Shown here piece by piece: positions 1 through 10,205 of a stretch of DNA of 37,287 nucleotides. The notes beneath the pieces were generated by a model. It ran no database searches. It had not been told where the DNA came from and saw only the letters and a program-made list of their open reading frames with translations. The stretch spans positions 1 to 37,287 of the forward strand of contig JAPOKE010000008.1 in NCBI GenBank assembly GCA_029977805.1. The letters run 5' to 3'. Both the position numbers and the translations under genes were made by a program. The DNA is from Phenylobacterium parvum. Lineage in GTDB: Bacteria > Pseudomonadota > Alphaproteobacteria > Caulobacterales > Caulobacteraceae. Each line of letters opens with the position of its first letter. The stretch's first letter is position 1.

Positions 1-1163
<1,163 letters not shown>

Positions 1164-1209
1164 GTCGCCGCGGCCTTAGCACACTCCGGCGCTCCGGGGC
1201 GAGGCCGGT

Positions 1210-2505
1210 TCAGAGCCGGTCGCGCAGGGCGTACCAGGTCAGGCCGGCCATGGTCAGGGGCCGACGCAGGAAGCGCCCGCCGGGGAAGGCCGGGGTCGGC
1301 AGGCGACGAAGGGACTCCAGCGCCCCGGACGCCGCCTCGTCCCCCGCCGCCTCGCACCCGAGGAGGTGGCCGACATAGGGCGCCAGCATGACCCCCTGCC
1401 CCGAATATCCCGCCGCCAGGGTCACGCCCGGCGCCGGCGCAGCGACGAGGGGGGTGCGGGGCAGGGTCACCCCCACCGCGCCGCCCCAGGCGTGGGTGAT
1501 GCGGACGTCCGCCAGGTCCGGGTAGATCTTCAGGAGGCTGCGGCGGACATAGCCCGCGAGGTCGGCGGGATAGGTCTGGCGGTAGGTCTCGCCGCCGCCG
1601 AACAGGAGCCGGCCGTCGTCGGTCTTGCGGAAGTAGTTCACGACGAAGCGGGTGTCCGCCGCCGCCGCCCCGCTGCGCAGGATGCTGTCCGCCCGCGCCC
1701 CGAGGGGCTCGGTGACGAGGACGAAGTTGTTGATCGGCATGACCCGGTCCCGGGCCGCCCCGGCGATGGGGGTCAGGTAGCCGTCGCCGGTCAGGACCAG
1801 CCGGTCGCAGGCGATGCGGGCCGTGGGTGTGACGACCTCGATCCCCCCGCCCCGGCGGGACCAGGACAGGGCGGGCGCGCCCTCGCAGATCACGCCCCCC
1901 GCCGCCAGGACCGCCCGCGCCAGGCCGAGGGCGAGGTTCAGGGAATGCAGGTGGCCGCCGCCGTCGTCCCGGAAGCCGCCGTGGTAGACGTCCGTCCCCA
2001 GCTCCTCGGCCAGGGCCTCCCGCGAGAGCAGGATGAGGTGCGGATAGCCGTATGTCCGGGCGAGGTGCTCGATGTGCCGGGCGTCCTCCGCCTCGCCGCC
2101 GGGCCGGTGGCGGGCGGTGAGGAGGCCCGGGCGGTAGCCGGCCTCCGGAGCGACGTCGGCGACCAGCCCGGAGAGGTGGGCCCGCCCCGCCTCCGCCAGG
2201 TCCCAGAGCCGGCGGGTCAGGTCCCGCCCGACCCGGGCCTCCAGCAACTCCGGTTCCTGCCGATGGCCGGGATGGACCTGGCCGCCATTGCGCCCCGAGG
2301 CGCCCGAGCCGACCCGGGCGGCCTCCAGCACGACGACGGGGACCCCCGCCCGCGCCAGGGCCAGGGCCGCCCCCAGGCCGGTGAAGCCGGCGCCGACCAC
2401 GCAGACCCCGGTGCGGACCTCGCCCTCCGGAGCCGGCAGGTCCGGCAGGCGGATGGCCGCCGTCTCGGCGTACCAGGAGCCCTTGGGGTGGCCGTCGTTG
2501 CGCAT
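1210..2505 (-). CDS. puuB: FAD-dependent oxidoreductase, gamma-glutamylputrescine oxidase-like (PuuB/PauB family)
   Basis: 431 aa; N-terminal GAGFTGLGAALALARAGVPVVVLEA Rossmann/FAD motif, GASGRNGGQVHPG motif, C-terminal GYSGQGVMLAPYVG; adjacent to puuA/spuC genes. Confidence 0.85.
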   Translation of the reverse strand: MRNDGHPKGSWYAETAAIRLPDLPAPEGEVRTGVCVVGAGFTGLGAALALARAGVPVVVLEAARVGSGASGRNGGQVHPGHRQEPELLEARVGRDLTRRLWDLAEAGRAHLSGLVADVAPEAGYRPGLLTARHRPGGEAEDARHIEHLARTYGYPHLILLSREALAEELGTDVYHGGFRDDGGGHLHSLNLALGLARAVLAAGGVICEGAPALSWSRRGGGIEVVTPTARIACDRLVLTGDGYLTPIAGAARDRVMPINNFVLVTEPLGARADSILRSGAAAADTRFVVNYFRKTDDGRLLFGGGETYRQTYPADLAGYVRRSLLKIYPDLADVRITHAWGGAVGVTLPRTPLVAAPAPGVTLAAGYSGQGVMLAPYVGHLLGCEAAGDEAASGALESLRRLPTPAFPGGRFLRRPLTMAGLTWYALRDRL

Positions 2506-2512
2506 GCGGCGG

Positions 2513-3913
2513 TCAGACGTTCAGCAGGAGGAACTCGCGCTCCCAGGGGCTGATGGTCTGCATGAAGGTCTCGTACTCGGCTCGCTTCACGGTGGCGTAG
2601 GCGCCGCAGAAGATCCCGCCCAGGACGTCCTTCAGGGCCTCGCACTGCTCGAAGAGGACAAGGGCCTCCAGGAGGTTGCGCGGCAGCTCGATGCCCAGGG
2701 CGGAGGCGTCGGTGGCCACCGGCTCGGTGGGGGTCAGGTCCTGGGTCATGCCCAGCCAGCCCGCCGCCAGGACGGCGGCGATGGCCAGGTAGGGATTGGC
2801 GTCGGACGAGGGGATCCGGTTCTCCAGCCGCCGGTTGGCGGGGTCCGACGGCGGCGCGCGCAGGCCGCAGGTGCGGTTGTCATGGCCCCACTGGGTGTTG
2901 ACCGGGGCGCCTGTCCCCCGGGCGATGCGGCGGTAGGAGTTCACGTAGGGCGCCAGGACGGCCATGACGGCCGGAAGGTAGCGCTGCTGGCCGGCGATGA
3001 AGGACAGGTAGGCCCGGGTGGCCTCGCCGGTCTTCCGGTCAGAGAACAGGGGCCGGCCGTCGGCGTCCAGGACGGACTGGTGGATGTGCATGGCGCTGCC
3101 GGGCTCCCCCGCCATCGGCTTGGCCATGAAGGTGGCGTAGATGTCGTGCTCCAGCGCCGCCTCGCGGATGGTGCGCTTGAACATGAAGACCTGGTCGGCC
3201 AGCTCCAGCGGGTCGCCATGCCGGAGGTTGATCTCCATCTGGGCCACGCCGCTCTCGTGGATCAGGGTGTCGATCTCCAGGCCCTGGGCGTCGGAGTACT
3301 CGTACATGTCCTCGAAGAGGGCGTCGAACTCGTTGACCGCGGCGATGGAATAGCCCTGCCGGCCCGTCTCCGGCCGCCCCGACCGCCCGACCGGCGGGCG
3401 CAGCGGGTAGTCGGGGTCGGTGTTCTTGTCGACCAGGTAGAATTCAAGCTCGGGGGCGACCACCGGGGTCCAGCCCCGGTCGCGGTAGAGGCCGAGCACC
3501 CGGCGAAGGACCTGCCGCGGCGCCTCCTCGACGGGGCGGCCGTCGGGGTGGAAGGCGTCGTGGATCACCTGGGCCGTCGGATCCTGCGCCCACGGCACCA
3601 CCGCGAGGGTGGCGAAGTCGGGGTTCAGGAAGATGTCGGTGTCCGACTGGACCGCGGAGATGGTCCCCATCACCTCCGGGAAGTCGCCGGTGATGGTCTG
3701 GTAGAAGACCGCCAGGGGCAGGTTCATGGACGGCGCGCCGAGGAACTTGCGGACCGGCATGATCTTGCCGCGCGCCACCCCGGCGAGGTCGGGGACGACG
3801 CACTCGATCTCCTCGATGGACTGGCGCGCCAGCCAGGGCCCGGCGGCCTCCAGGGAGGCGACGCCGCGCTTCTCCCGCGCCGGGGGCGGGGGCCGGCGCT
3901 TGCGGGAACTCAT
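2513..3913 (-). CDS. puuA: Glutamine synthetase family protein, gamma-glutamylpolyamine synthetase-like
   Basis: Starts MSSRKRRPPPPAREKRG at 3913; GS motifs NTQWGHDNRTCGLR, ENRIPSSDANPYLAIAA, MAKPMAGEPGSAMHIHQS; 4-bp overlap (ATGA) with the upstream aminotransferase. Confidence 0.88.
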   Translation of the reverse strand: MSSRKRRPPPPAREKRGVASLEAAGPWLARQSIEEIECVVPDLAGVARGKIMPVRKFLGAPSMNLPLAVFYQTITGDFPEVMGTISAVQSDTDIFLNPDFATLAVVPWAQDPTAQVIHDAFHPDGRPVEEAPRQVLRRVLGLYRDRGWTPVVAPELEFYLVDKNTDPDYPLRPPVGRSGRPETGRQGYSIAAVNEFDALFEDMYEYSDAQGLEIDTLIHESGVAQMEINLRHGDPLELADQVFMFKRTIREAALEHDIYATFMAKPMAGEPGSAMHIHQSVLDADGRPLFSDRKTGEATRAYLSFIAGQQRYLPAVMAVLAPYVNSYRRIARGTGAPVNTQWGHDNRTCGLRAPPSDPANRRLENRIPSSDANPYLAIAAVLAAGWLGMTQDLTPTEPVATDASALGIELPRNLLEALVLFEQCEALKDVLGGIFCGAYATVKRAEYETFMQTISPWEREFLLLNV

Positions 3914-5313
3914 CCCCCGCCCTCCGGCTTCAGGGCCCGCAGGATCGGCTCCGCCTCGTCCAGGGACTTGCGGATGATGGCGACCAGCCGGTCGATCTCG
4001 GCGTGGGTGATGACCAGGGGCGGGCAGCAGACGATGGAGTCGCGGATGCCGCGCACCATCAGGCCGTTGCGGATGCAGATGTCGCGGACCACCGGCCCGG
4101 CCTCGCCCTCCTTGTCGAGGAAACGCTTGTTCGTCCCCGGCTCGCGGACGATCTCCACGGCCCCGATCAGGCCGAGGGAGCGGGTCTCGCCCACCAGGGG
4201 ATGGTCGTTCAGGGTGGCGAGGGCGCGGGCCAGGTAGGGGCCTGTGTCCTCGCGGGTGCGCTCGACCAGGCCCTCGCGCTCGATGATGTCGAGGTTGGCC
4301 AGGGCGACGGCGGCGGCGGTGGGATGGCCGCTGTAGGTGTAGCCGTGGATGAAGTCTCCGCCCTTCTCGCGAAGCTCGGCGACGATGTGGTCGGCCACGC
4401 CCGTGGCGCTGATCGGCAGGTAGCCGGAGGACAGACCCTTGGCCATGGAGATCATGTCCGGCTTCACGCCGTAGTGGTGGTGGCCGAACCACTGGCCCAG
4501 CCGGCCGAAGCCACAGATCACCTCGTCGCAGACCAGCAGGATTCCGTACTTGCGACAGATGGCCTCGACCCGGGGCCAGTAGCCCTCCGGCGGGATGATG
4601 ACCCCGCCGGCGCCCTGGACGGGCTCGCCGATGAAGGCGGCGACATTCTCCGGCCCGACCTCGAGGATCTTGTCCTCGATGGCCTGGGCGGCCCGGGCGG
4701 CGAAGGCGTCGGGGTCCTCGCCGAAGCCTTCGCCGAACGGGTAGGGCTGCATGACGTGCTCGACGCCGGGCACGGGCAGGTCGCCCTGGACGTGCATGGG
4801 CTTCATGCCGCCCAGCGAGACGCCCGCCACCGTGGAGCCGTGGTAGGCGTTCCAGCGGCTGATGAAGATGCGCCGCTGCGGCTCGCCCTTGAGCTTCCAG
4901 TAGTGCCTCGCCAGGCGGAAGATGGTGTCGACCGCCTCGGAACCCGACGAGTTGAAGAAGACGTGGCTCAGGCGTCCGCCCATCAGGCCGGCGATGCGGG
5001 CGGCCAGCTTCACCGTCGGCGGCGTCGCCGTGCGGAAGAAGGTGTTGTAGTAGGGCAGCTCGAGCATCTGCTCATAGGCGGCCTTGGCCAGCTCCTCGCG
5101 CCCGTAGCCGACGTTCACGCACCAGAGGCCCGCCATGCCGTCGAGCAGGGCCCGTCCCTCCCCGTCCACGATGGTGCTGCCCTCGGCCCGGGTGATGATC
5201 CGGCTGCCGCCCAGGCTGGCGATCAGGCGATGGTCGGCCTGGGCCGGCAGGTGATGGGCGAGGTCCAGGCGGCGAAGCTCGGGGACGTCGTGGTTGCGGA
5301 TCGGGACGCTCAC
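3910..5313 (-). CDS. spuC: Class III PLP aminotransferase (putrescine/polyamine--pyruvate aminotransferase-like)
   Basis: 467 aa; LLVCDEVICGFGRLG and SMAKGLSSGYLPISA (PLP lysine) motifs; genomic context of polyamine genes. Confidence 0.85.
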   Translation of the reverse strand: MSVPIRNHDVPELRRLDLAHHLPAQADHRLIASLGGSRIITRAEGSTIVDGEGRALLDGMAGLWCVNVGYGREELAKAAYEQMLELPYYNTFFRTATPPTVKLAARIAGLMGGRLSHVFFNSSGSEAVDTIFRLARHYWKLKGEPQRRIFISRWNAYHGSTVAGVSLGGMKPMHVQGDLPVPGVEHVMQPYPFGEGFGEDPDAFAARAAQAIEDKILEVGPENVAAFIGEPVQGAGGVIIPPEGYWPRVEAICRKYGILLVCDEVICGFGRLGQWFGHHHYGVKPDMISMAKGLSSGYLPISATGVADHIVAELREKGGDFIHGYTYSGHPTAAAVALANLDIIEREGLVERTREDTGPYLARALATLNDHPLVGETRSLGLIGAVEIVREPGTNKRFLDKEGEAGPVVRDICIRNGLMVRGIRDSIVCCPPLVITHAEIDRLVAIIRKSLDEAEPILRALKPEGGG

Positions 5314-5335
5314 GCGGGAAACTCCTGGACGGGGT

Positions 5336-6085
5336 TCAGGGGACGAGGGACTGGCCGCGGAGGGCCCGTCCGAAGACGTTGAAGAATACCTGACTTTGCG
5401 GGTTTTCGCCCGTGCGCCATTCCGGATGCCACTGGACGGCCAGGACCGGGGCGGCGTTCACCCTTGCAGAGAAGGCCTCGACCAGGCCGTCGTCGGCCCG
5501 GGCCTCGACGGACAGGCCCTCTCCCAGCCGGTCGACGCCCTGGTAGTGGACCGAATTGACCCGGATGCGCCCCGCGCCCAGGGCGCCGGCGAGGACGCCG
5601 CCCGGGGTCAGGTCGACTTCGTGAACATGGTCGAACATCTCGTTGAAACCGACCTCGTCGGGGGCGTGGTGGCGCAGGAGCTCCTCGCTCTCAGAGGTGT
5701 CGCGCCTCAGGCTTCCGCCAAAGGCCACGTTCAGTTCCTGGAATCCGCGGCAGATGCCGAAGACCGGCCGGCCCAGGTCCAGCATGGCCCGGATCAGGTC
5801 CCGGGTCATGGCGTCGCGGGCGGGGTCGAAGGGCCCGGGGGCGTCGTCCGCCGCCTCGCCATAGGCGGCGGGGTCCAGGTTGGAGGGACTGCCGGTCAGG
5901 AGCAGGCCGTCGAGCCGCTCGGCCACGTCCGACGCGCGCATCAGCCCGGGCATGGAGGGCACCAGGAGGGCCGCGGCGTCGGCGTGGGCCATGGCCGAGG
6001 CGACATAGCGGTTCATCACCGCCTGGGCGGGCTCGATCCCGACCGTGCGGGTGCAGCAGATGATGCCGGCGACGGGGCGCGCCAT
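5336..6085 (-). CDS. puuD: Gamma-glutamyl-gamma-aminobutyrate hydrolase family (class I glutamine amidotransferase fold)
   Basis: 249 aa; nucleophile motif GICRGFQELNVAFGG and LAVQWHPEW His-Glu dyad. Confidence 0.87.
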   Translation of the reverse strand: MARPVAGIICCTRTVGIEPAQAVMNRYVASAMAHADAAALLVPSMPGLMRASDVAERLDGLLLTGSPSNLDPAAYGEAADDAPGPFDPARDAMTRDLIRAMLDLGRPVFGICRGFQELNVAFGGSLRRDTSESEELLRHHAPDEVGFNEMFDHVHEVDLTPGGVLAGALGAGRIRVNSVHYQGVDRLGEGLSVEARADDGLVEAFSARVNAAPVLAVQWHPEWRTGENPQSQVFFNVFGRALRGQSLVP

Positions 6086-6086
6086 G

Positions 6087-7208
6087 TCAGTTCAGCAGGA
6101 CGGCGGGCGAGCAGGCGTGCCAGCCGAGCCAGACCTCCTCGCCCAGGGCGAAGTCCTCCTGGTCCCAGCGCGTGAGGTTGGAGCGCAGCACCTTGACCCT
6201 CCGGCCGCCGGCGATCTCCACCTCGTAGGTGCTCTCGCTGCCGAGGTAGGACTCGTGCCGGATCACGCCCCGCACCAGGTTCGACCCGGCGGGGGAGTCG
6301 TCAAGGACCGGCGGGGGCTGGCCGGGCGCATACTTGTGCAGCTCGATCTTCTCGGGCCTCAGGGCGGCCCAGACGGTGGTTCCCTTCGCGCCGGTCACGC
6401 CGTGGTCGAGGTAGATGTCCGTGGGAAGCTCCGGCGAACGGATCACGGCCTGGTCCTGTTCATCGACGGCCAGGACGCCCTCGAAGAGGTTCACCGAGCC
6501 GATGAAGTCGGCCACGAAGCGGCTGCCGGGGAATTCGTAAAGGTCGTTGGGCGTCGCCACCTGCTGGAGGAGCCCCCGGTTCATGACGGCGCACCGGCCG
6601 GCCAGGGCCAGGGCCTCGTCCTGGTCGTGGGTGACCATGATGAAGGTGATGCCGACGGTCTCCTGCAGGGTGCAGAGCTCCGTCCGCATCTGGTCGCGCA
6701 GCTTGGCGTCGAGGGCGGAGAGGGGCTCGTCCAGCAGGAGGACCCGGGGACGCTTGACCAGGGCCCGGGCCAGGGCGACCCGCTGGCGCTGCCCCCCCGA
6801 GAGCTGGTCCGGCTTGCGCCCGCCCAGGCCGCCCAGCTGCACCAGCTCGAGGGCCTCCTCGACCCGTCGGTCCCGCTCCGCGGTGGGGACCCTGTCGATC
6901 TTCAGGCCATAGGCCACGTTGTCCGCCACGCTCATGTGCGGGAAGACGGCGTAGGACTGGAAGACCATGTTCACGGGACGGCGGTTCGGCGGCACGTTGG
7001 AGATGTCCTGGCCGTCGATCAGTATGCGCCCCTCGGTGGGGGTCTCGAAGCCCGCCAGCATGCGCAGCAGGGTCGTCTTGCCGCAGCCCGAGGGGCCAAG
7101 CAGGCAGAAGAACTCTCCCTCGTCGATGGTCAGGGAGACGTTGTCGACGGCGACCATGCGGCCGAAGCGCTTGGTGACGTTCTCGAACGTGATGATGGGC
7201 TTGCTCAT
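6087..7208 (-). CDS. potG: Polyamine (putrescine) ABC transporter ATP-binding protein
   Basis: 373 aa; Walker A GPSGCGKTT, signature LSGGQRQRVALARAL, Walker B VLLLDEPLSALD, C-terminal TOBE-like domain; followed by two permeases and a PotF-like SBP. Confidence 0.92.
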   Translation of the reverse strand: MSKPIITFENVTKRFGRMVAVDNVSLTIDEGEFFCLLGPSGCGKTTLLRMLAGFETPTEGRILIDGQDISNVPPNRRPVNMVFQSYAVFPHMSVADNVAYGLKIDRVPTAERDRRVEEALELVQLGGLGGRKPDQLSGGQRQRVALARALVKRPRVLLLDEPLSALDAKLRDQMRTELCTLQETVGITFIMVTHDQDEALALAGRCAVMNRGLLQQVATPNDLYEFPGSRFVADFIGSVNLFEGVLAVDEQDQAVIRSPELPTDIYLDHGVTGAKGTTVWAALRPEKIELHKYAPGQPPPVLDDSPAGSNLVRGVIRHESYLGSESTYEVEIAGGRRVKVLRSNLTRWDQEDFALGEEVWLGWHACSPAVLLN

Positions 7209-7214
7209 GGCGCC

Positions 7215-8087
7215 TCAGGGACGGTCTTTGGGGCGGTCGAGGGCGGCGTGGCCCCCGGCGGTCGAGGCGGGGTCGCCCTGGACCTTCAGGGCGATGGCCG
7301 TCAGGACGACGGTCAGGACGATCAGCAGGGTCGAGGCGGCGTTCACCTCGGGCGTCACCGAGAAGCGGACCATCGAGTAGACCTTGACCGGGAAGGTCAC
7401 GGTGTCCGGCCCCGAGGTGAAGAAGGTGATGACGAAGTCGTCCAGGCTGAGGGTGAAGGCCAGGAAGGCGCCGGCGACCAGGGACGGCGCCATGTGCGGC
7501 AGGATCACGTCCTTGAGGGTCCGCCACTCGCTGGCGCCAAGGTCACGGGCGGCCTCTTCCAGTTCGCGGTTGAAGCTGGCCATCCGCCCCCGGACGACGA
7601 CCGCCACGAAGGGGAAGGAGAAGGAGACGTGGGCGATGATGATGGCGCCCAGGTTGAGGGGCCAGGGCAGGTCCTGCGGCCAGGGCAGCACCTTGGCGAA
7701 GAAGACCAGCATGGCGACGCCGAGGCAGATCTCCGGCGCCACGATCGGCAGGGCCAGGGCGCCGTCGAACCCCGCCTTGCCCGGGAAGCGGAAACGCCAG
7801 AGGGCCAGGGCGGCCATGGCGCCGAGGATCAGGCTGAGGAAGGTGGAGACGGCGGCGATGGTCAGGCTGTTGACGAAGGCCTCGATGAGGGAGGCGTTGT
7901 TCAGCGCCTTCTCGTAGTACTTCAGGGTGAAGCCCTGCCAGACGATGTTCCGCCGGCTGTCGTTGAAGCTGAACACCATCAGGGCGACCAGCGGCGCGTA
8001 GAGGAAGATCCCCACGGCGGCCAGCCACAGCTGGAGGGGCCAGCGGCGGAGGTATTCGAGGGGACCCGGAGCCGGACGCTTGGCCAT
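7215..8087 (-). CDS. potI: Polyamine ABC transporter permease (PotI-like)
   Basis: 290 aa hydrophobic; EAA-like motif ELEEAARDLGASEWRTLKDVILPHMAPSLVAGAFLAF; partner of potG/potH. Confidence 0.9.
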   Translation of the reverse strand: MAKRPAPGPLEYLRRWPLQLWLAAVGIFLYAPLVALMVFSFNDSRRNIVWQGFTLKYYEKALNNASLIEAFVNSLTIAAVSTFLSLILGAMAALALWRFRFPGKAGFDGALALPIVAPEICLGVAMLVFFAKVLPWPQDLPWPLNLGAIIIAHVSFSFPFVAVVVRGRMASFNRELEEAARDLGASEWRTLKDVILPHMAPSLVAGAFLAFTLSLDDFVITFFTSGPDTVTFPVKVYSMVRFSVTPEVNAASTLLIVLTVVLTAIALKVQGDPASTAGGHAALDRPKDRP

Positions 8088-8992
8088 CAGCCGCGCTCTC
8101 CCCGTCGACGCGACAGCACCGCCTGGAGGGCGATGGCGATGAAGGTCATGTACATCAGCAGGAAGGACAGGGCCGCGCCGAAGGGCCAGTCATTGGCCCG
8201 CTTGAACTGCCGCTCGATGATGTTGGCGATCATCTGGCTGTCCGGCCCGCCGAGCAGGTCCGGGGTCAGGTAGGACCCGAGGGCCGGGATGAAGGTGATC
8301 ACCACCCCTGAGGCGATCCCCGGGAGGGCCAGGGGCGCGACGATGGTGAAGAGGGTCCTCAGGTGGCCGGCGCCCAGGTCGAGGCTGGCCTCGATGAGCG
8401 AGGTGTCCATCCGGTCGAGGGCGGAATAGAGCGGCAGCACCATGAAGGGCAGGTGCACGTAGACCAGCCCCAGGACGACCGCGAAGTTGTTGTGCAGGAG
8501 CTCCAGCGGCTGGAAGGGCGCCAGGGTCCCGAGCCCGAGTCCGGCGACGACGGAGCCCAGCCCGTTCCAGAGCCAACCGAGGGACTGGTTGACATAACCC
8601 TCCGTGCGCAGGACCGCGATCAGGGCGTAGGTGCGGATCAGGAGGTTGGTCCAGAAGGGCAGCATGACGGCCAGCAACAGCCAGGTCTTGGCCTTCGGCG
8701 GGGCGAAGGTGATGGCGAGCGCCACGGGGAAGCCGACCACCAGGCAGATGAGGGTCGTCAGTCCGGCTATCCCCACCGACTTGACGAAGATCTTCAGGTA
8801 GAGCGGGTCCAGGGCCCGCAGGTAGTTCGAGAAGGTCCCCGTCAGGGCGATCTCGGTCAGGCCCCGGTTCTCCCCGAAGGAGTAGAGCCAGACGATCCCC
8901 ATGGGGACAAGGAAGAAGAGGGCCAGCCAGAACAGGGGCGGGACCAGGACCGCGCCGAACAGCGCCTTCGCCGATTTCCAGTGCTGTTCCAT
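8087..8992 (-). CDS. potH: Polyamine ABC transporter permease (PotH-like)
   Basis: 301 aa; SLIEASLDLGAGHLRTLFTIVAPLALPGIASG EAA loop; stop overlaps potI start (TGATG). Confidence 0.9.
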   Translation of the reverse strand: MEQHWKSAKALFGAVLVPPLFWLALFFLVPMGIVWLYSFGENRGLTEIALTGTFSNYLRALDPLYLKIFVKSVGIAGLTTLICLVVGFPVALAITFAPPKAKTWLLLAVMLPFWTNLLIRTYALIAVLRTEGYVNQSLGWLWNGLGSVVAGLGLGTLAPFQPLELLHNNFAVVLGLVYVHLPFMVLPLYSALDRMDTSLIEASLDLGAGHLRTLFTIVAPLALPGIASGVVITFIPALGSYLTPDLLGGPDSQMIANIIERQFKRANDWPFGAALSFLLMYMTFIAIALQAVLSRRRGERG

Positions 8993-9017
8993 TCGCCGGG
9001 CCGGCCCTGTCCGTGTG

Positions 9018-10112
9018 TCAGGCGGCGCGCACCCGGGTGACGACTTCCTCGTAGAGGCTGGCCTTGGCCGCCCCCTCGAAGGCCCCGTACTCGCACTTGG
9101 CCAGGATATCCGCGGGCGGGAAGATGGCGGGGTTGTTGCGGTAGCTCTCCGGCATGAGGGCCTTCGCCGCGGCGTTGGGGGTCGGGTAGAGGATGGTCTC
9201 GCTGATCTTCTTCCCGGCCTCGGCGTCCAGCAGGTAGTTGATGAAGGCGTGGGCGTTGTTCGGCCGCGGCGCCCCCACGGGGATGCAGAGGGTGTCGGAG
9301 TTCAGCAGGCTGCCCTCCTTGGGCACGACGAACCCGATGTCCGGGTCCTCGGTCATGATCTGGGCGATGTCGCCGTTGTATTCGAGGACCAGGTCCACCT
9401 CGCCCGACAGGAGCATGTCCTGGCCGTTGTCCTCGTGGAAGGCCTTCACGAAGGGCTTCTGGCGCACCAGCATCTTCTCGATCTCGGCGACCAGTTCCGG
9501 CGGGATGTTGTTGACCGAGTGACCCTTGTACTTGGCGGCCAGGCGGACCAGGTCGGCGGACTCCGAGAGCAGGGCGATCCTGCCCTTGTAGGCGTCGGAG
9601 TCGAACAGCCACTTCCAGCTGTCCGGGACGCCCTTCACCTTGCTCTTCCGGTAGCCGATCCCCAGCACCAGCCAGGTGTAGGGCGCCGACATCTTCCGGC
9701 CCGGGTCATAGTCCGGGTTCATGAAGGTGGGGTCGATGTTCTTCAGGTTCGGGATCTTGGAATGGTCGAGGGGCTGGATCAGCTTGGCCTCGGTCATCCG
9801 GGTGACGAACTCGTTGGAGGGCACGATGACGTCGAAACCCGGATTGCCCGCCTTGAGCTTGGCGAACAGCTCGTCGTTGGTGGCGAAGAGGCTCATGTTG
9901 ACGTCGACGCCGCTGGCCTTCTTGAAGTCGGCCAGGGTTGTCTCGCCGATGTAGGTGTCCCAGTTGTAGAAGTTCAGCTTGGGCTCCTCGCCGCCGGCGG
10001 CGGGAGCTGCGCCAGGTTGCGAGCAGGCGCTGAAGGAGAAGCCGACGGCGGCGGCGCCAAGGGCGGTCAGCAGGCTGCGGCGGGAAGCGCCGCGTCCGGA
10101 AAGCATCGACAT
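9018..10112 (-). CDS. potF: Polyamine (putrescine) periplasmic binding protein
   Basis: 364 aa; LNFYNWDTYIGETTLADFKKASGVDV...PFDVIVPS-like SBP sequence (NPGFDVIVPSNEFV), LVLEYNGDIAQ; N-terminus SRRSLL plus lipobox-like FSAC. Confidence 0.92.
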   Translation of the reverse strand: MSMLSGRGASRRSLLTALGAAAVGFSFSACSQPGAAPAAGGEEPKLNFYNWDTYIGETTLADFKKASGVDVNMSLFATNDELFAKLKAGNPGFDVIVPSNEFVTRMTEAKLIQPLDHSKIPNLKNIDPTFMNPDYDPGRKMSAPYTWLVLGIGYRKSKVKGVPDSWKWLFDSDAYKGRIALLSESADLVRLAAKYKGHSVNNIPPELVAEIEKMLVRQKPFVKAFHEDNGQDMLLSGEVDLVLEYNGDIAQIMTEDPDIGFVVPKEGSLLNSDTLCIPVGAPRPNNAHAFINYLLDAEAGKKISETILYPTPNAAAKALMPESYRNNPAIFPPADILAKCEYGAFEGAAKASLYEEVVTRVRAA

Positions 10113-10205
10113 CAGGGGGTCTCCAAGGGCGCAGGTATCGAGACCTCAGGATGACGGCGCCCTTGCGCCGGGATCAATCCCGAAACCGTGATTTCGGGGC
10201 TGGAT

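Noticed and set aside
2513-4492. 659-aa ORF extending glutamine synthetase upstream to 4492
   Set aside because: The N-terminal ~190 aa is Arg/Pro/His-rich out-of-frame translation of the aminotransferase gene; the real start is ATG at 3913 with an ATGA overlap.
6045-8273. 742-aa plus-strand ORF and other long ORFs opposite real genes (e.g. 111-1391, 2288-4237, 4003-5382, 14529-16736, 28507-30348)
   Set aside because: Antisense shadow ORFs of high-GC coding DNA: biased G/V/D/H/R/L composition, no domain motifs, fully overlap well-supported genes on the other strand.
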